The notes: generated by a model from the sequence alone, not told the origin. Counted from the stretch's first letter, positions 42,374 to 50,898 are shown. The stretch is DNA of 64,000 nt from Streptomyces sp. B21-083 (GCF_036898825.1 NZ_JARUND010000002.1:620001-684000); one strand, 5' to 3'. Made by a program: numbers and translations.

Positions 42374-42379
42374 TAGGCT
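42374..42379 (+). promoter_or_regulatory. Candidate -10 box (TAGGCT) of the VOC gene
   Basis: TAGGCT ends 8 bp before the VOC start codon, which would give a leaderless or nearly leaderless message. Its first three bases belong to the CTAG insertion site of IS701 B, so the insertion kept the -10 but replaced everything upstream. Confidence 0.4.
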
Positions 42380-42387
42380 CCGGTCGT

Positions 42388-42780
42388 ATGGTGCATGTAC
42401 TGAGCAGCCGGGTCCTTCTCCGCCCCCTCGACCCGGAACGGTCCCGGGTTTTCTACGGCGAGCGGCTGGGGCTCGCCGTCCAACGCGAGTTCGGGACCGG
42501 ACCGGAACGGGGCACCGTCTACTTCCTCGGCGGGGGGTTCCTGGAGCTTTCGGGGCGGGCCGACGAACCCCCGTCGCCGTCCGTACGGCTGTGGTTGCAG
42601 GTGGCGGACGTGACGGCCGCGCACGACGAACTAACATCCCGGGGCGTCGAGATTCTCAGGCCGCCGGTGCAGGAGCCGTGGGGACTCGTCGAGATGTGGA
42701 TCGCGGACCCGGACGGCACGCGGATCGTGCTGGTGGAGGTGCCTGCCGACCATCCGCTGCGGTACCGGCCCGGTATCTGA
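42388..42780 (+). CDS. VOC-family (glyoxalase/bleomycin-resistance fold) protein
   Basis: The protein has 130 residues with two beta-alpha-beta-beta-beta modules: LRPLDPERSRVFYGERLGL at the start, GGGFLELSG, and ending GLVEMWIADPDGTRIVLVEVP in two motifs with the metal-ligand Glu. Members bind metals and catalyse glyoxalase, dioxygenase or drug-binding reactions; the role here is unknown. ATG 42388 has no Shine-Dalgarno, and the IS701 B end is 15 bp upstream, so expression may be altered. Confidence 0.82.
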   Translation: MVHVLSSRVLLRPLDPERSRVFYGERLGLAVQREFGTGPERGTVYFLGGGFLELSGRADEPPSPSVRLWLQVADVTAAHDELTSRGVEILRPPVQEPWGLVEMWIADPDGTRIVLVEVPADHPLRYRPGI

Positions 42781-42974
42781 GACCTTCGACAGGCCCTCGC
42801 CGCCCATGAGTTCGACCGGTGGGGCCTCCTGCCGGGCGGGAGTCGGTGTCCAGCCGCTGTGACCTGTGGTGCTCCGGCCCGCGCTCCCCACGTACACCCT
42901 TGCGCTCGTCTGCGCACCGCCCGGAGCGGGCATGCCTTCAGCGAGGGTCTCGGGGGTCCAGGGGGAGGGTGCGT

Positions 42975-43535
42975 GTGCACGGTCCGGCTTCGCCCGGGTG
43001 GCTGCTGGTCGCGTTGTGCGCGGCGACCGGCGCGTACTGCCTGCTGCGGATGCGCAGCGGGGTCGAGGAGCAGCGCCGGGCCGCGGGCGGTGAGGCGCTG
43101 ATGGGCTTCGGCATGGCCGCGATGGCCGTGCCCGCCGCCGTGCTCGCGCCGCCGCGCTGGGCCTGGCTGGTGTACTCGGCCGTGTTCGGTACGGCCGCGC
43201 TGCGCGCCCTGTGGGCGGCCCGTACCGGGCGCCACCATCTGCACCATCTGATGGGCGCGTTCGCCATGGCCTACATGGCTGCCGTGATGGCCGCCGCCCC
43301 GGGCCACCACCACGGGTCCGGCGGCTCCGGGGTCCCCCTGCTGACGGCGTCCCTGCTCGTCTACTTCACCGGCTACGTACTGCTGTCCGGCGCCCGGCTG
43401 GTGTCCGTACCGGCCCTGGCCGTCGGCGGTGGGGTCAGGACGGGCTCGCCCGGCTGGGGCGACCGGCCCGAACTGGCGCGTGCCTGCAGGCTCTCCATGG
43501 GCATGGCGACGGTCGCCATGCTGATCACGCTCTGA
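42975..43535 (+). CDS. DUF5134 membrane protein
   Basis: The protein has 186 residues, with five or six predicted membrane helices (GWLLVALCAATGAYCLL, GFGMAAMAVPAAVLA, HHLMGAFAMAYMAAVMAAA and others). A His-rich loop, PGHHHGSGGSG, follows TGRHHLHHLMG. DUF5134 proteins often sit by copper or envelope genes; the function is unknown. GTG 42975 is 6 bases after GGGGGAGG; another GTG is two codons upstream. It is followed 79 bp later by the M56 peptidase gene. Confidence 0.75.
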   Translation: MHGPASPGWLLVALCAATGAYCLLRMRSGVEEQRRAAGGEALMGFGMAAMAVPAAVLAPPRWAWLVYSAVFGTAALRALWAARTGRHHLHHLMGAFAMAYMAAVMAAAPGHHHGSGGSGVPLLTASLLVYFTGYVLLSGARLVSVPALAVGGGVRTGSPGWGDRPELARACRLSMGMATVAMLITL

Positions 43536-43614
43536 CTGTACGAAACCGTGGTCTGCGTCACTTTGCCGCCACGGACCGTAGGTCTGAGCGCCGCCCCGCT
43601 CATAGGCTGCGTCC

Positions 43615-44550
43615 ATGATGGTCCCCGCGGCACTGTTGCTGCTCGGCGCGCTGACCGCCCTCGTCGCCCCGCGGCTGCTCGCCCGTGCCGAGTGGCCGGA
43701 CCGCGAACCGGTGGTCGCCCTGTGGGTGTGGCAGTGCGTGGTGGCGGCCGTGCTGATGTGCTGCGCGCTGTCGATGACGCTCAGCGCGGCGGCGGCCTGG
43801 CAGGCCGTGCGCGGCCATGTGTTCGCCCCGGCACCGCACGAGGTGGTGGAGGCCTACGTCCTGGGCGCCTCCCGTCCATGGGCCGCGGCAACGGCCGTGG
43901 CGCTCGCCTGCGGCGGGCTGTGGACCGCGGCGATGCTCGTCCGTGAGGTCGTACGGGCGCGCAGTCGGCGCAGGCTGCGACGTACCGAACTCCTCGTCCG
44001 CGCACCGTTGTTGCCCGGTGAGGAGCCCGGGCCCGACCGGCTGGTGGTCCTGGAGGGCGAGCGTGCCGACGCCTGGTGGCTGACCGGCACCGCGCCCGGG
44101 CTCGTCGTCACCACGGCCGCGCTGCGGCGCCTGAAAGGGCGTCAGCTGGACGCGGTGCTCGCCCACGAGCAGGGGCACGCGCGGGCCCGCCACGACTGGC
44201 TGTTGCACTGCTCGGGCGCGCTGGCCAACGGGTTTCCGCAGGTGCCGGTCTTCGCCTCCTTCCGGGCCGAGATGCACCGGCTGGTGGAACTCGCCGCCGA
44301 CGACATGGCCTCCCGGCGCTTCGGCCGGCTGACGACCGCCCTCGCCCTGGTCGAACTCAACGAGGACCGGGGCGTGTTCGGCCCGTCCCCGACCCCGCAG
44401 GCCCATGTCCCGCTGCGCGTCCACCGGTTGCTGACCGCACCGGACCGGCTGACGGCGGGCCGCCGGCTCCGACTGACGGCGGCTGCGGCCCTCGTGCCGG
44501 TGATCCCGGTCCTGGTGGCGTTCGCACCGGGGTTGCGGGCGCTCGGGTAG
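43615..44550 (+). CDS. M56-family (BlaR1-like) membrane metallopeptidase
   Basis: The protein has 311 residues. Three or four N-terminal membrane helices (VPAALLLLGALTALVAPRLL, VWQCVVAAVLMCCALSMTL, AAATAVALACGGLWTAAML) flank a cytosolic zinc-protease domain with the HExxH motif LAHEQGHARARHDW and the third ligand ELAADDMA. A final helix follows. It lacks the penicillin-sensor domain of BlaR1. M56 peptidases are usually beside a BlaI-type repressor, but here none is adjacent. Confidence 0.88.
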   Translation: MMVPAALLLLGALTALVAPRLLARAEWPDREPVVALWVWQCVVAAVLMCCALSMTLSAAAAWQAVRGHVFAPAPHEVVEAYVLGASRPWAAATAVALACGGLWTAAMLVREVVRARSRRRLRRTELLVRAPLLPGEEPGPDRLVVLEGERADAWWLTGTAPGLVVTTAALRRLKGRQLDAVLAHEQGHARARHDWLLHCSGALANGFPQVPVFASFRAEMHRLVELAADDMASRRFGRLTTALALVELNEDRGVFGPSPTPQAHVPLRVHRLLTAPDRLTAGRRLRLTAAAALVPVIPVLVAFAPGLRALG

Positions 44551-44607
44551 CGCGCCGTCGCCCACCTCGATTGGCCTCCCGACCGGCGTGTCGGCGAGGA
44601 TCGCCTC

Positions 44608-45294
44608 ATGCGCACCCCCCACCTCACCCCCCGGCTCCAGCGACCGATGAATCGCCGGGCCGTCCGCGTCTCCGTCGCCCTGGCCCTCGCCTCCGTGCTG
44701 CTGCTGACCCTGGTCGCGGTGGACTGGCACCCGCTGATCACCCTCGACGGGGACATCGCGCGGGCCACCCATCGCTGGGCGGTCGACGAACCAGGGCTCA
44801 CGCACGCGTTCCGGATCCTGACGGACTGGGTGTGGGACCCGCTGACGATGCGTCTGCTGTGCGCGGCCGTCGCGGTGTTTCTGGTGTGGCGGCACTCGGC
44901 GTGGGGGCTCGCGCTGTGGCTGGCGGTCGCCTGCGCGCTGGGCACGGTGCTCCAGCAGGTGCTGAAGGCGGCGGTCGGCCGCGCCCGTCCCGTGTGGCCG
45001 GACCCCGTCGACTCCGCGCACTACGCGGCCTTCCCCTCCGGGCACGCCATGACCGCCACGGTGGTGTCCGGCCTCCTGCTGTGGCTGCTGCGCCGATACG
45101 GCGCCGGACGCGTCGTGTGGCGTACGGCGGTCACCGGGTCGGTGGTCTCGGTCCTCGGTGTCGGCCTGACCCGGATCTGGCTCGGCGTCCACTGGCCCTC
45201 CGACGTGCTCGGCGGATGGCTCCTCGGGGCGCTCGTGGTGGCGCTGGCCGTGCTGTCGTACGAGCGGTTCGACCGGGCCCCCGAGCGGCCCTGA
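44608..45294 (+). CDS. PAP2-family membrane phosphatase
   Basis: The protein has 228 residues and about six membrane helices. The PAP2 signature is complete: KAAVGRARP (KxxxxxxRP), FPSGHAMTA (PSGH with catalytic His), and TRIWLGVHWPSDVLGG (SRxxxxxHxxxD, with Thr for Ser). It probably dephosphorylates lipid phosphates such as undecaprenyl or phosphatidyl species at the outer face of the membrane. It begins 57 bp after the M56 gene. Confidence 0.9.
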   Translation: MRTPHLTPRLQRPMNRRAVRVSVALALASVLLLTLVAVDWHPLITLDGDIARATHRWAVDEPGLTHAFRILTDWVWDPLTMRLLCAAVAVFLVWRHSAWGLALWLAVACALGTVLQQVLKAAVGRARPVWPDPVDSAHYAAFPSGHAMTATVVSGLLLWLLRRYGAGRVVWRTAVTGSVVSVLGVGLTRIWLGVHWPSDVLGGWLLGALVVALAVLSYERFDRAPERP

Positions 45295-45379
45295 CCCCAC
45301 GGTTCACGCCTCCACTCTCTGCCTGCCCGAGTTCCCGTGCGACACCGAGTTCAGCGACGGCTCCTGGTTCCCCGACCCG

Positions 45380-45517
45380 AGTACTGGTCAACCTGACCCC
45401 CGGGAACGTGAGGTGCTGACCCTGGTGGGCACCGGGCTGTCCAACGGCGACATCACCGAACTCCTCTTCGTCACCCAGGTCACCGTCAAGACCCACGTCG
45501 ACCGGGCCCATGGCTGA
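45380..45517 (+). pseudogene. LuxR/NarL response-regulator C-terminal fragment
   Basis: In one frame the DNA reads PREREVLTLVGTGLSNGDIT and then ELLFVTQVTVKTHVDR before a stop at 45515. This is a LuxR-type helix-turn-helix without its receiver domain and without the final helix. The residues before it (LPEFPCDTEFSDGSWFPDP) belong to no recognised domain. It is a clear gene relic between the PAP2 and MarR genes, with no start codon or Shine-Dalgarno. Confidence 0.7.
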
Positions 45518-45560
45518 AACTCGGCGCCCGCGACCGTGCTCCCACTTCGAGTCCGGGTCG

Positions 45561-46043
45561 TCAGCCGTCGCGCAGCGCCCTGTTGATCTCACCCAGGGAG
45601 CTGGTCAGCCGTCCGTAGTCGGCCTGGGCGAGGGGGGTGACGAAGTACCTCTCGACGACCTGACCGTGCACCTCCGCGGCCCGGACAAACACCCCGCCGC
45701 CGTGCTCGGTCACCTCGACCAGGACGCTCCGGCGGTCCTCCGGTGACGGCGTGCGACGTACCAGGGCGGCCTCTTCCATCCGGTCGATCAGCCGGGTGAC
45801 GCCGCTGCTCGTGAGCGTGAGGTCGTCGGCGAGCGCATGCTGCGCGACCTCCTCACCCGGCTCCCGGCAGAGCCTGATGAGGACCTCGAACATCGTGTGG
45901 CTGATGCCGCACTCCCGTCTCAGGACGCTGTCGAGCCGCTGTTCCAGGCGGGTCGCGGCCTTGATGAGCAGCCCGAAGTCCTGAACGAGCCGACTGTTGG
46001 CGGCCCGGACGGTCTCGGCACCCCGTTGGGTCTCGGCGTCCAC
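45561..46043 (-). CDS. MarR-family transcriptional regulator
   Basis: The protein has 160 residues. The winged helix-turn-helix is ECGISHTMFEVLIRL, then ALADDLTLTSSGVTRLIDRME and the wing LVRRTPSPEDRRSVLVEVTEHG in two motifs. It is divergent from the PLP decarboxylase gene, and the short palindrome between them is a likely operator. The ligand may be an aromatic or phenolic compound, as usual in the family. Confidence 0.9.
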   Translation of the reverse strand: MDAETQRGAETVRAANSRLVQDFGLLIKAATRLEQRLDSVLRRECGISHTMFEVLIRLCREPGEEVAQHALADDLTLTSSGVTRLIDRMEEAALVRRTPSPEDRRSVLVEVTEHGGGVFVRAAEVHGQVVERYFVTPLAQADYGRLTSSLGEINRALRDG

Positions 46044-46134
46044 CTGTGCGCTCCTCTCGTGCCGGGAAGGCTCCTGCAGGGGGCCCCTTCCTGCGACTTT
46101 ACTTCCCGATCACCTACCAACGTCTCAATTACTG

Positions 46135-46148
46135 AGCAATCAATTGCT
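46135..46148. promoter_or_regulatory. Candidate MarR operator
   Basis: AGCAAT-CA-ATTGCT has perfect 6-bp arms in an A/T-rich stretch, followed by TGATCA (46148-46153). It lies 92 bp upstream of the MarR start and 62 bp upstream of the decarboxylase GTG, between the two divergent genes. Confidence 0.6.
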
Positions 46149-46209
46149 GATCAGTCAACGAAATCCTATGGTGGGTGCAGCACGGGGGAATCCGAAGAAG
46201 GGGACATCT

Positions 46210-47574
46210 GTGGACCTGCAGCACTGGCTCGGCCAGGCCGACGACGCGATTCAGAAGTGGGCCGGCACCTTCGGCCCCTATCAGCCCCACCCCTCCCTGC
46301 ACGTCGACGAGGACAGGTTCGCCGGCGTCTTCGAGGAGTTCACCGGGAGACTGCGGGACAACTATCCGTTCTTCCACCCGCGCTACGCGGGCCAGATGCT
46401 CAAGCCTCCGCATCCGGCTGCCGTGGTCGGCTACCTCACCGCCATGCTGATCAACCCGAACAACCACGCCCTCGACGGCGGACCCGCCACCGCGGCGATG
46501 GAACGTGAGACCGTCGCGCAACTCGCCGCGATGTTCGGCTACGACACCCACCTCGGCCACCTCACCACCAGCGGCACCATCGCCAACCTCGAAGCCCTGT
46601 TCGTCGCCCGGGAGAGCCACCCCGGCCGGGGTGTCGCCTACAGCGCCGAAGCGCACTACACCCACGGCCGCATGTGCCATGTCCTGGGCATGAAGGGACA
46701 CCCGGTTCCCACCGACGGACAGGGCCGGATGGACGTGGACGCACTGGAGGACGTCCTTCGCACCGGCGACGTGGGCACGGTCGTCGTCACCGCCGGGACG
46801 ACCGGCCTCGGTGCCGTCGATCCGATCCACAGGATTCTCGCCCTCGGGGACCGCTACGGCGTCCGACTCCACGTCGACGCCGCCTACGGCGGTTTCTTCA
46901 CCCTGCTCGCGGGCTCCGACGAGCCCGAGGGACTCCCGCCCGAGCCCTGGCGGGCGATATCCCGGTGCGACTCGGTCGTCATCGACCCGCACAAGCACGG
47001 GCTGCAGCCGTACGGGTGCGGAGCCGTCATCTTCCGCGACCCCGAGGTGGGACGCTTCTACCTGCACGACTCGCCCTACACCTACTTCACCTCCAGCGAG
47101 CTGCACCTCGGCGAGATCAGCCTGGAGTGCTCACGAGCGGGAGCCTCGGCCGCCGCTCTGTGGCTCACCTTCCAGCTCATCCCGCCCACACCCGACGGTC
47201 TGGGCCGCGTCCTTGCAGCAGGACGCCGGGCCGCGCTGCGCTGGGCCGACCTGATCCGCGCGTCCGACGTCCTGGAGCTGTACCAACAGCCGGAGTTGGA
47301 CATCGTCGGCTACTTCCCGAAGGTGGAACCCCGCACACTGACCGCAGTCGACGCCGCGTCCGCACGCATCCTGACCAGCGGCATGGCCCATCCCGATCCG
47401 GTGTTCCTGAGCACCCTCAGGGCCGACAGGGAGGCCTTCACGGTCCGCCACCCCTCTGTCACCGCGGACGCCGACGGGGCGCGCATCCTCCGCAGCGTCC
47501 TGATGAAGCCGGAGTCCGAGCAGCACATCGAGCGTCTCCACGACCAGGTCGAACAGCTCGCCCTCGCTAGATAA
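46210..47574 (+). CDS. PLP-dependent group II decarboxylase/aminotransferase-family enzyme
   Basis: The protein has 454 residues. Group II decarboxylase landmarks are LTTSGTIANLEAL (PLP phosphate loop), LHVDAAYGGFFTL (PLP Asp) and the Schiff-base Lys in VIDPHKHGLQPYGCG. The substrate could be an aromatic or acidic L-amino acid. GTG 46210 follows AAGGGGAC at good spacing; an ATG at 46168 is the alternative. The divergent MarR gene probably represses it. The HAD gene starts 10 bp downstream and is likely in the same message. Confidence 0.88.
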   Translation: MDLQHWLGQADDAIQKWAGTFGPYQPHPSLHVDEDRFAGVFEEFTGRLRDNYPFFHPRYAGQMLKPPHPAAVVGYLTAMLINPNNHALDGGPATAAMERETVAQLAAMFGYDTHLGHLTTSGTIANLEALFVARESHPGRGVAYSAEAHYTHGRMCHVLGMKGHPVPTDGQGRMDVDALEDVLRTGDVGTVVVTAGTTGLGAVDPIHRILALGDRYGVRLHVDAAYGGFFTLLAGSDEPEGLPPEPWRAISRCDSVVIDPHKHGLQPYGCGAVIFRDPEVGRFYLHDSPYTYFTSSELHLGEISLECSRAGASAAALWLTFQLIPPTPDGLGRVLAAGRRAALRWADLIRASDVLELYQQPELDIVGYFPKVEPRTLTAVDAASARILTSGMAHPDPVFLSTLRADREAFTVRHPSVTADADGARILRSVLMKPESEQHIERLHDQVEQLALAR

Positions 47575-47584
47575 GGTCCAACGC

Positions 47585-48274
47585 ATGGCTGCCGTGCTGT
47601 TCGACTTCTCGGGGACCCTCTTCCGTATCGAGTCCACCGACTCCTGGCTGAGCGCCGTACTAGCCGACCACGGCCTCGCCCTGCCGGAGCCCGAGTTCGG
47701 CAGGACGGTCCGGGCGCTGGAGTCGGCGGGTGCGCTGCCGGGCGGGCCCTCCCCGGAACGGTTGCCGGCGGAACTCGCCGCCGTGTGGGCGATCCGCGAC
47801 CGGAGCGCCGAGCTGCACCGGGCCGCGTACACCGGGCTCACCCGGCAAGTTCCGCTGCCCGACGGGGCGTTGTACGAGGCGCTGTACGAGCGGCACATGG
47901 CGCCCGCCGCGTGGGCCCCGTACGCCGACGCCGTCGAGGTGCTGGGCTCGCTGCGGCAGCGCGGGATCTCCGTCGGGGTGGTGAGCAACATCGGCTGGGA
48001 CCTGCGTCCCGTGTTCCGGGCGCACGGGCTGGACCCGTATGTCGACGCGTACGTCCTGTCGTACGAGCACGGCATCCAGAAGCCGGACCCGCGTCTGTTC
48101 GAGGTGGCCTGTGACGCGCTCGCCGTCGTCCCGCAGGACGTGCTCATGGTCGGCGACGACCGGCACGCGGACGGAGGCGCGGCTGACCTTGGCTGCGCGG
48201 TGCACTTCGTGGACCATCTGCCGGTGTCGCGGCGGCCGGACGGGCTGCGACCGGTGCTGGACCTGATCGGCTGA
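47585..48274 (+). CDS. HAD-superfamily hydrolase
   Basis: The protein has 229 residues with a haloacid-dehalogenase fold: VLFDFSGTLFRIES (motif I, although the usual DxD is DxS: Asp-Phe-Ser), VGVVSNIGWDLRP (motif II), EHGIQKPDPRLFE (motif III Lys) and MVGDDRHADGGAA (motif IV). The second motif I Asp, normally the acid/base, is Ser, so it may not be a standard phosphatase. It is adjacent to the decarboxylase gene. Confidence 0.85.
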   Translation: MAAVLFDFSGTLFRIESTDSWLSAVLADHGLALPEPEFGRTVRALESAGALPGGPSPERLPAELAAVWAIRDRSAELHRAAYTGLTRQVPLPDGALYEALYERHMAPAAWAPYADAVEVLGSLRQRGISVGVVSNIGWDLRPVFRAHGLDPYVDAYVLSYEHGIQKPDPRLFEVACDALAVVPQDVLMVGDDRHADGGAADLGCAVHFVDHLPVSRRPDGLRPVLDLIG

Positions 48275-48300
48275 GACCACACGCCGAGTGAGGCACGCCG

Positions 48301-48331
48301 GTCTGAGGTGATCCCCCGCGTCACCCCAGAC
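48301..48331. terminator. Hairpin after the HAD gene
   Basis: GTCTGAGGTGA pairs with TCACCCCAGAC (one mismatch) around a 9-base loop. It lies between the convergent HAD (plus) and LVIVD (minus) genes and could end either transcript. The rest of the gap up to 48533 shows nothing else recognisable. Confidence 0.55.
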
Positions 48332-48533
48332 AGGCGGCCGCCCGGAACCACCCGCGAGGGTCGCTCCGGCCGCGTCGGCATCGTCGGCTGACAAAATGTC
48401 AACGCAGAGGTAACAGCATGTCCCCACGCGGCTTCTCGGTCAATGAGGAATGACGGTGTCGTTCCCGGACATGGGTGGCCCGCCGGGCACCGAGATGCCC
48501 AGCGGGACGCGCGTCAAGGGTTCGTCGCGACGG

Positions 48534-50036
48534 TCAGTCGAAGTAGTCCGGCTGCGTCTGGACGTTCAGCTCGCGCACCCGGACCTTCTTGGCCGGATCC
48601 GTGCGCCGGTCGTCGAGCTTCAGGACGTCGAAGCCCTTGGCGATGTCGTTCGAGTAGATGTAGCCGTTGTAGTAGTACGCCGACCACGGGCCGGCGGTGG
48701 TGACGCGGTCGGTGGTCACCGGGCCGCGCTCGAAGTAGGCGATCTCCTTGGGCTTCGCGGAGTTGGTGAAGTCCCAGACGGAGACACCGCCCTGGTACCA
48801 GGCCTGGACCATGATGTCCTTGCCCTTGACCGGGATCAGCGAGCCGTTGTGGGCCACGCAGACCTCGGTGTCCGCCTGGTAGCGGGGGATCTTGAAGTAG
48901 CTCTTGAAGACGAGCTTGCGTTTGTCGCCCTTGCCGACGATGTCGTAGATGCCGTCGGCGCCTCGGTTGGGCCCGATCTGCGCGTTGCAGGTGGCCGCGC
49001 CGCCGCCGCCCAACTCGTCGGTGAAGACGACCTTGTCGGCCTTCTGGTTGAAGGTCGCCGAGTGCCAGAACGCGAAGTTGACGTTGTCCTGGACCTGGTC
49101 GATGACCTTCGGGTGCTCGGGATCCTTGATGGAGAACAGGATGCCGTCGCCCATGCAGGCGCCCGCCGCGAGGTCCTTGGAGGGCAGCACGGTGATGTCG
49201 TGGCAGCCTGTCGTCTTGGAGACGCCCGGGTTGGTGGGCGAGCCGGGGTTGCCGCCGCCGTCGGGGCCCTCACCGGGGAACAGCACCGGGAAGCCGACAA
49301 CTGCCGCCTTCTCGGGTGCCTTTCGCGGAACCTTGATGATGGAGATGCCGTCGTGCGGGGGCTGACAGTCGGGGAAGGTGGCGCTCGGCGAGTACGAGGA
49401 GACGTAGACGTAGACGTTCTTGCGGTCGGGCACCAGCGTGTGGGTGTGCGAGCCGCAGGCGGTCTCCACGGCGGCGACGTACTTCGGGTTCGCCTTGTCC
49501 GTGATGTCGAAGATCTTCATGCCCTCCCACGACGACTTCTCCGTCGCGGGCTGCGAGACGCTGTTGCAACTGCTGTCACTGCGCGAGGAGTCGGTGGACA
49601 GGAAGAGCAAATTCCCGGAGACGGAGATGTCGTTCTGGCCGCCGGGGCACAGCACCTGGGCGACGGTCTTCGGGGCCTTCGGGTCGCTGATGTCGAAGAC
49701 ACGGAAGCCGTCGTAGTTGCCGGAGAAGGCGTACTTCCCCTGGAAGGCGAGGTCCGTGTTGGTGCCGGGCAGCGCGTCCTTGGGGACGTTCGTGAGGTGC
49801 GTGATGTTGTCGGAGTGGACGATCTCGTCCACCCCGGGTATCTCACCCGCGGCCAGGGCTTCCTTGACCTGGGTCTGCACGTTCTTGGAGATCTTCTCCG
49901 GCACCGTCGGCCCGTCCCCCGGGTCGGGGGTCGCGGCAGCGGGGCCGGCGGTCAGCAGCGCGGCCAGGAGTCCGGCCGCGGCGGCGGCAACTCCCAGGCG
50001 TCTGTGCCGCGTTCGGGAATCGTTCAACAGGGTCAC
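48534..50036 (-). CDS. Exported LVIVD-repeat beta-propeller protein
   Basis: The protein has 500 residues. A Sec signal (RRLGVAAAAAGLLAALLTAG ending AAATP) is followed by a beta-propeller of LVIVD repeats (RVFDISDPKAPKTV, MKIFDITDKANPKYV, VWDFTNSAKPKEI). Several conserved Cys and His residues occur (CPGGQNDISVSG, GCHDITVLPS, CVAHNGSLIP). The function is unknown. It is divergent from the DUF305 lipoprotein gene across 190 bp; the pairing recurs in streptomycetes, as I recall. Confidence 0.82.
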   Translation of the reverse strand: MTLLNDSRTRHRRLGVAAAAAGLLAALLTAGPAAATPDPGDGPTVPEKISKNVQTQVKEALAAGEIPGVDEIVHSDNITHLTNVPKDALPGTNTDLAFQGKYAFSGNYDGFRVFDISDPKAPKTVAQVLCPGGQNDISVSGNLLFLSTDSSRSDSSCNSVSQPATEKSSWEGMKIFDITDKANPKYVAAVETACGSHTHTLVPDRKNVYVYVSSYSPSATFPDCQPPHDGISIIKVPRKAPEKAAVVGFPVLFPGEGPDGGGNPGSPTNPGVSKTTGCHDITVLPSKDLAAGACMGDGILFSIKDPEHPKVIDQVQDNVNFAFWHSATFNQKADKVVFTDELGGGGAATCNAQIGPNRGADGIYDIVGKGDKRKLVFKSYFKIPRYQADTEVCVAHNGSLIPVKGKDIMVQAWYQGGVSVWDFTNSAKPKEIAYFERGPVTTDRVTTAGPWSAYYYNGYIYSNDIAKGFDVLKLDDRRTDPAKKVRVRELNVQTQPDYFD

Positions 50037-50226
50037 TGCGTCCTCCCTGGTAGCCGTTCGGGTCAGAACGGTTCACGGTGCTCCGAAGTATCGTCTTCAT
50101 CATGCGCCGATCAACAGTAGGCAACGCATTCGTCATGAAAGTTTCTGATCACCGGCGAGGAAGCGTGCTAGGACGGACACAGCACTCACGAGCTGTCCCT
50201 CAACCCACCTGACCCAGGAGGCTGTT

Positions 50227-50883
50227 GTGCCCGTCCGCCGTGCGCCCCGTACGTTTCGTCCGGCCCTGGCCGTTCTCGCGCTCACCCTCGCGCTCGGGGC
50301 CTGCGACTCGACCTCGTCGCCCGACGCGAACGCCAGGGCCGCGAAGGCGACCGGCCCTTCGGTGATCGCGCCCGGCCTGCCCGGAGAGGCGGCCAGAACG
50401 CTCTCCCCGGAGGAGGCCAAGGCACAACTGCCGGACGACTCCCCCAACTCGGCGGACATCTCGTACGCCCGCAGGATGATCGAGCACCACGCGCAGGCGA
50501 TCGAGATCACCGAACTCGCCCCGAAGCGCGCCCTGTCGACACCGGTGAAGCGGCTGGCCGAGCGCATCGCCGCCGCGCAGGGTCCCGAAATCGCCGCCAT
50601 GCAGGGCTGGTTGAAGGACAACGGCAGCGACGACAAACCCACCGGGCATGCTCACGAGGCGATGCCCGGCATGGCGACCGACGCGCAGCTCGCCAAGCTG
50701 CGAGCGGCCAAGGGGAAGGCGTTCGACGAGCTGTTCCTGACGTTGATGATCACGCATCACGAGGGGGCCGTCACCATGGCCACCGAGGTGAAGGCGCAGG
50801 GCAACAACGTGCGGGTCGAGGAGATGGCCGACGACGTGATCGCCCAGCAGACGACCGAGATCAACAAAATGCGCGGAATGTAG
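50227..50883 (+). CDS. DUF305 exported lipoprotein
   Basis: The protein has 218 residues. It has a lipoprotein signal (FRPALAVLALTLALGAC with lipobox LGAC) and a DUF305 four-helix domain with the metal-binding-like motifs MIEHHAQAIEIT and ITHHEGAVTMA plus Met-rich DAMPGM-type stretches (HEAMPGMAT). DUF305 proteins such as cyanobacterial CopM bind copper. GTG 50227 follows CAGGAGG. A copper-handling role shared with the divergent LVIVD protein is an attractive guess. Confidence 0.85.
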   Translation: MPVRRAPRTFRPALAVLALTLALGACDSTSSPDANARAAKATGPSVIAPGLPGEAARTLSPEEAKAQLPDDSPNSADISYARRMIEHHAQAIEITELAPKRALSTPVKRLAERIAAAQGPEIAAMQGWLKDNGSDDKPTGHAHEAMPGMATDAQLAKLRAAKGKAFDELFLTLMITHHEGAVTMATEVKAQGNNVRVEEMADDVIAQQTTEINKMRGM

Positions 50884-50898
50884 CCGCGAGACCCTCGC

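Noticed and set aside
43615..45294. M56 peptidase as part of a beta-lactam resistance system
   Set aside because: It lacks the penicillin-binding sensor domain, and no BlaI or beta-lactamase gene is close.
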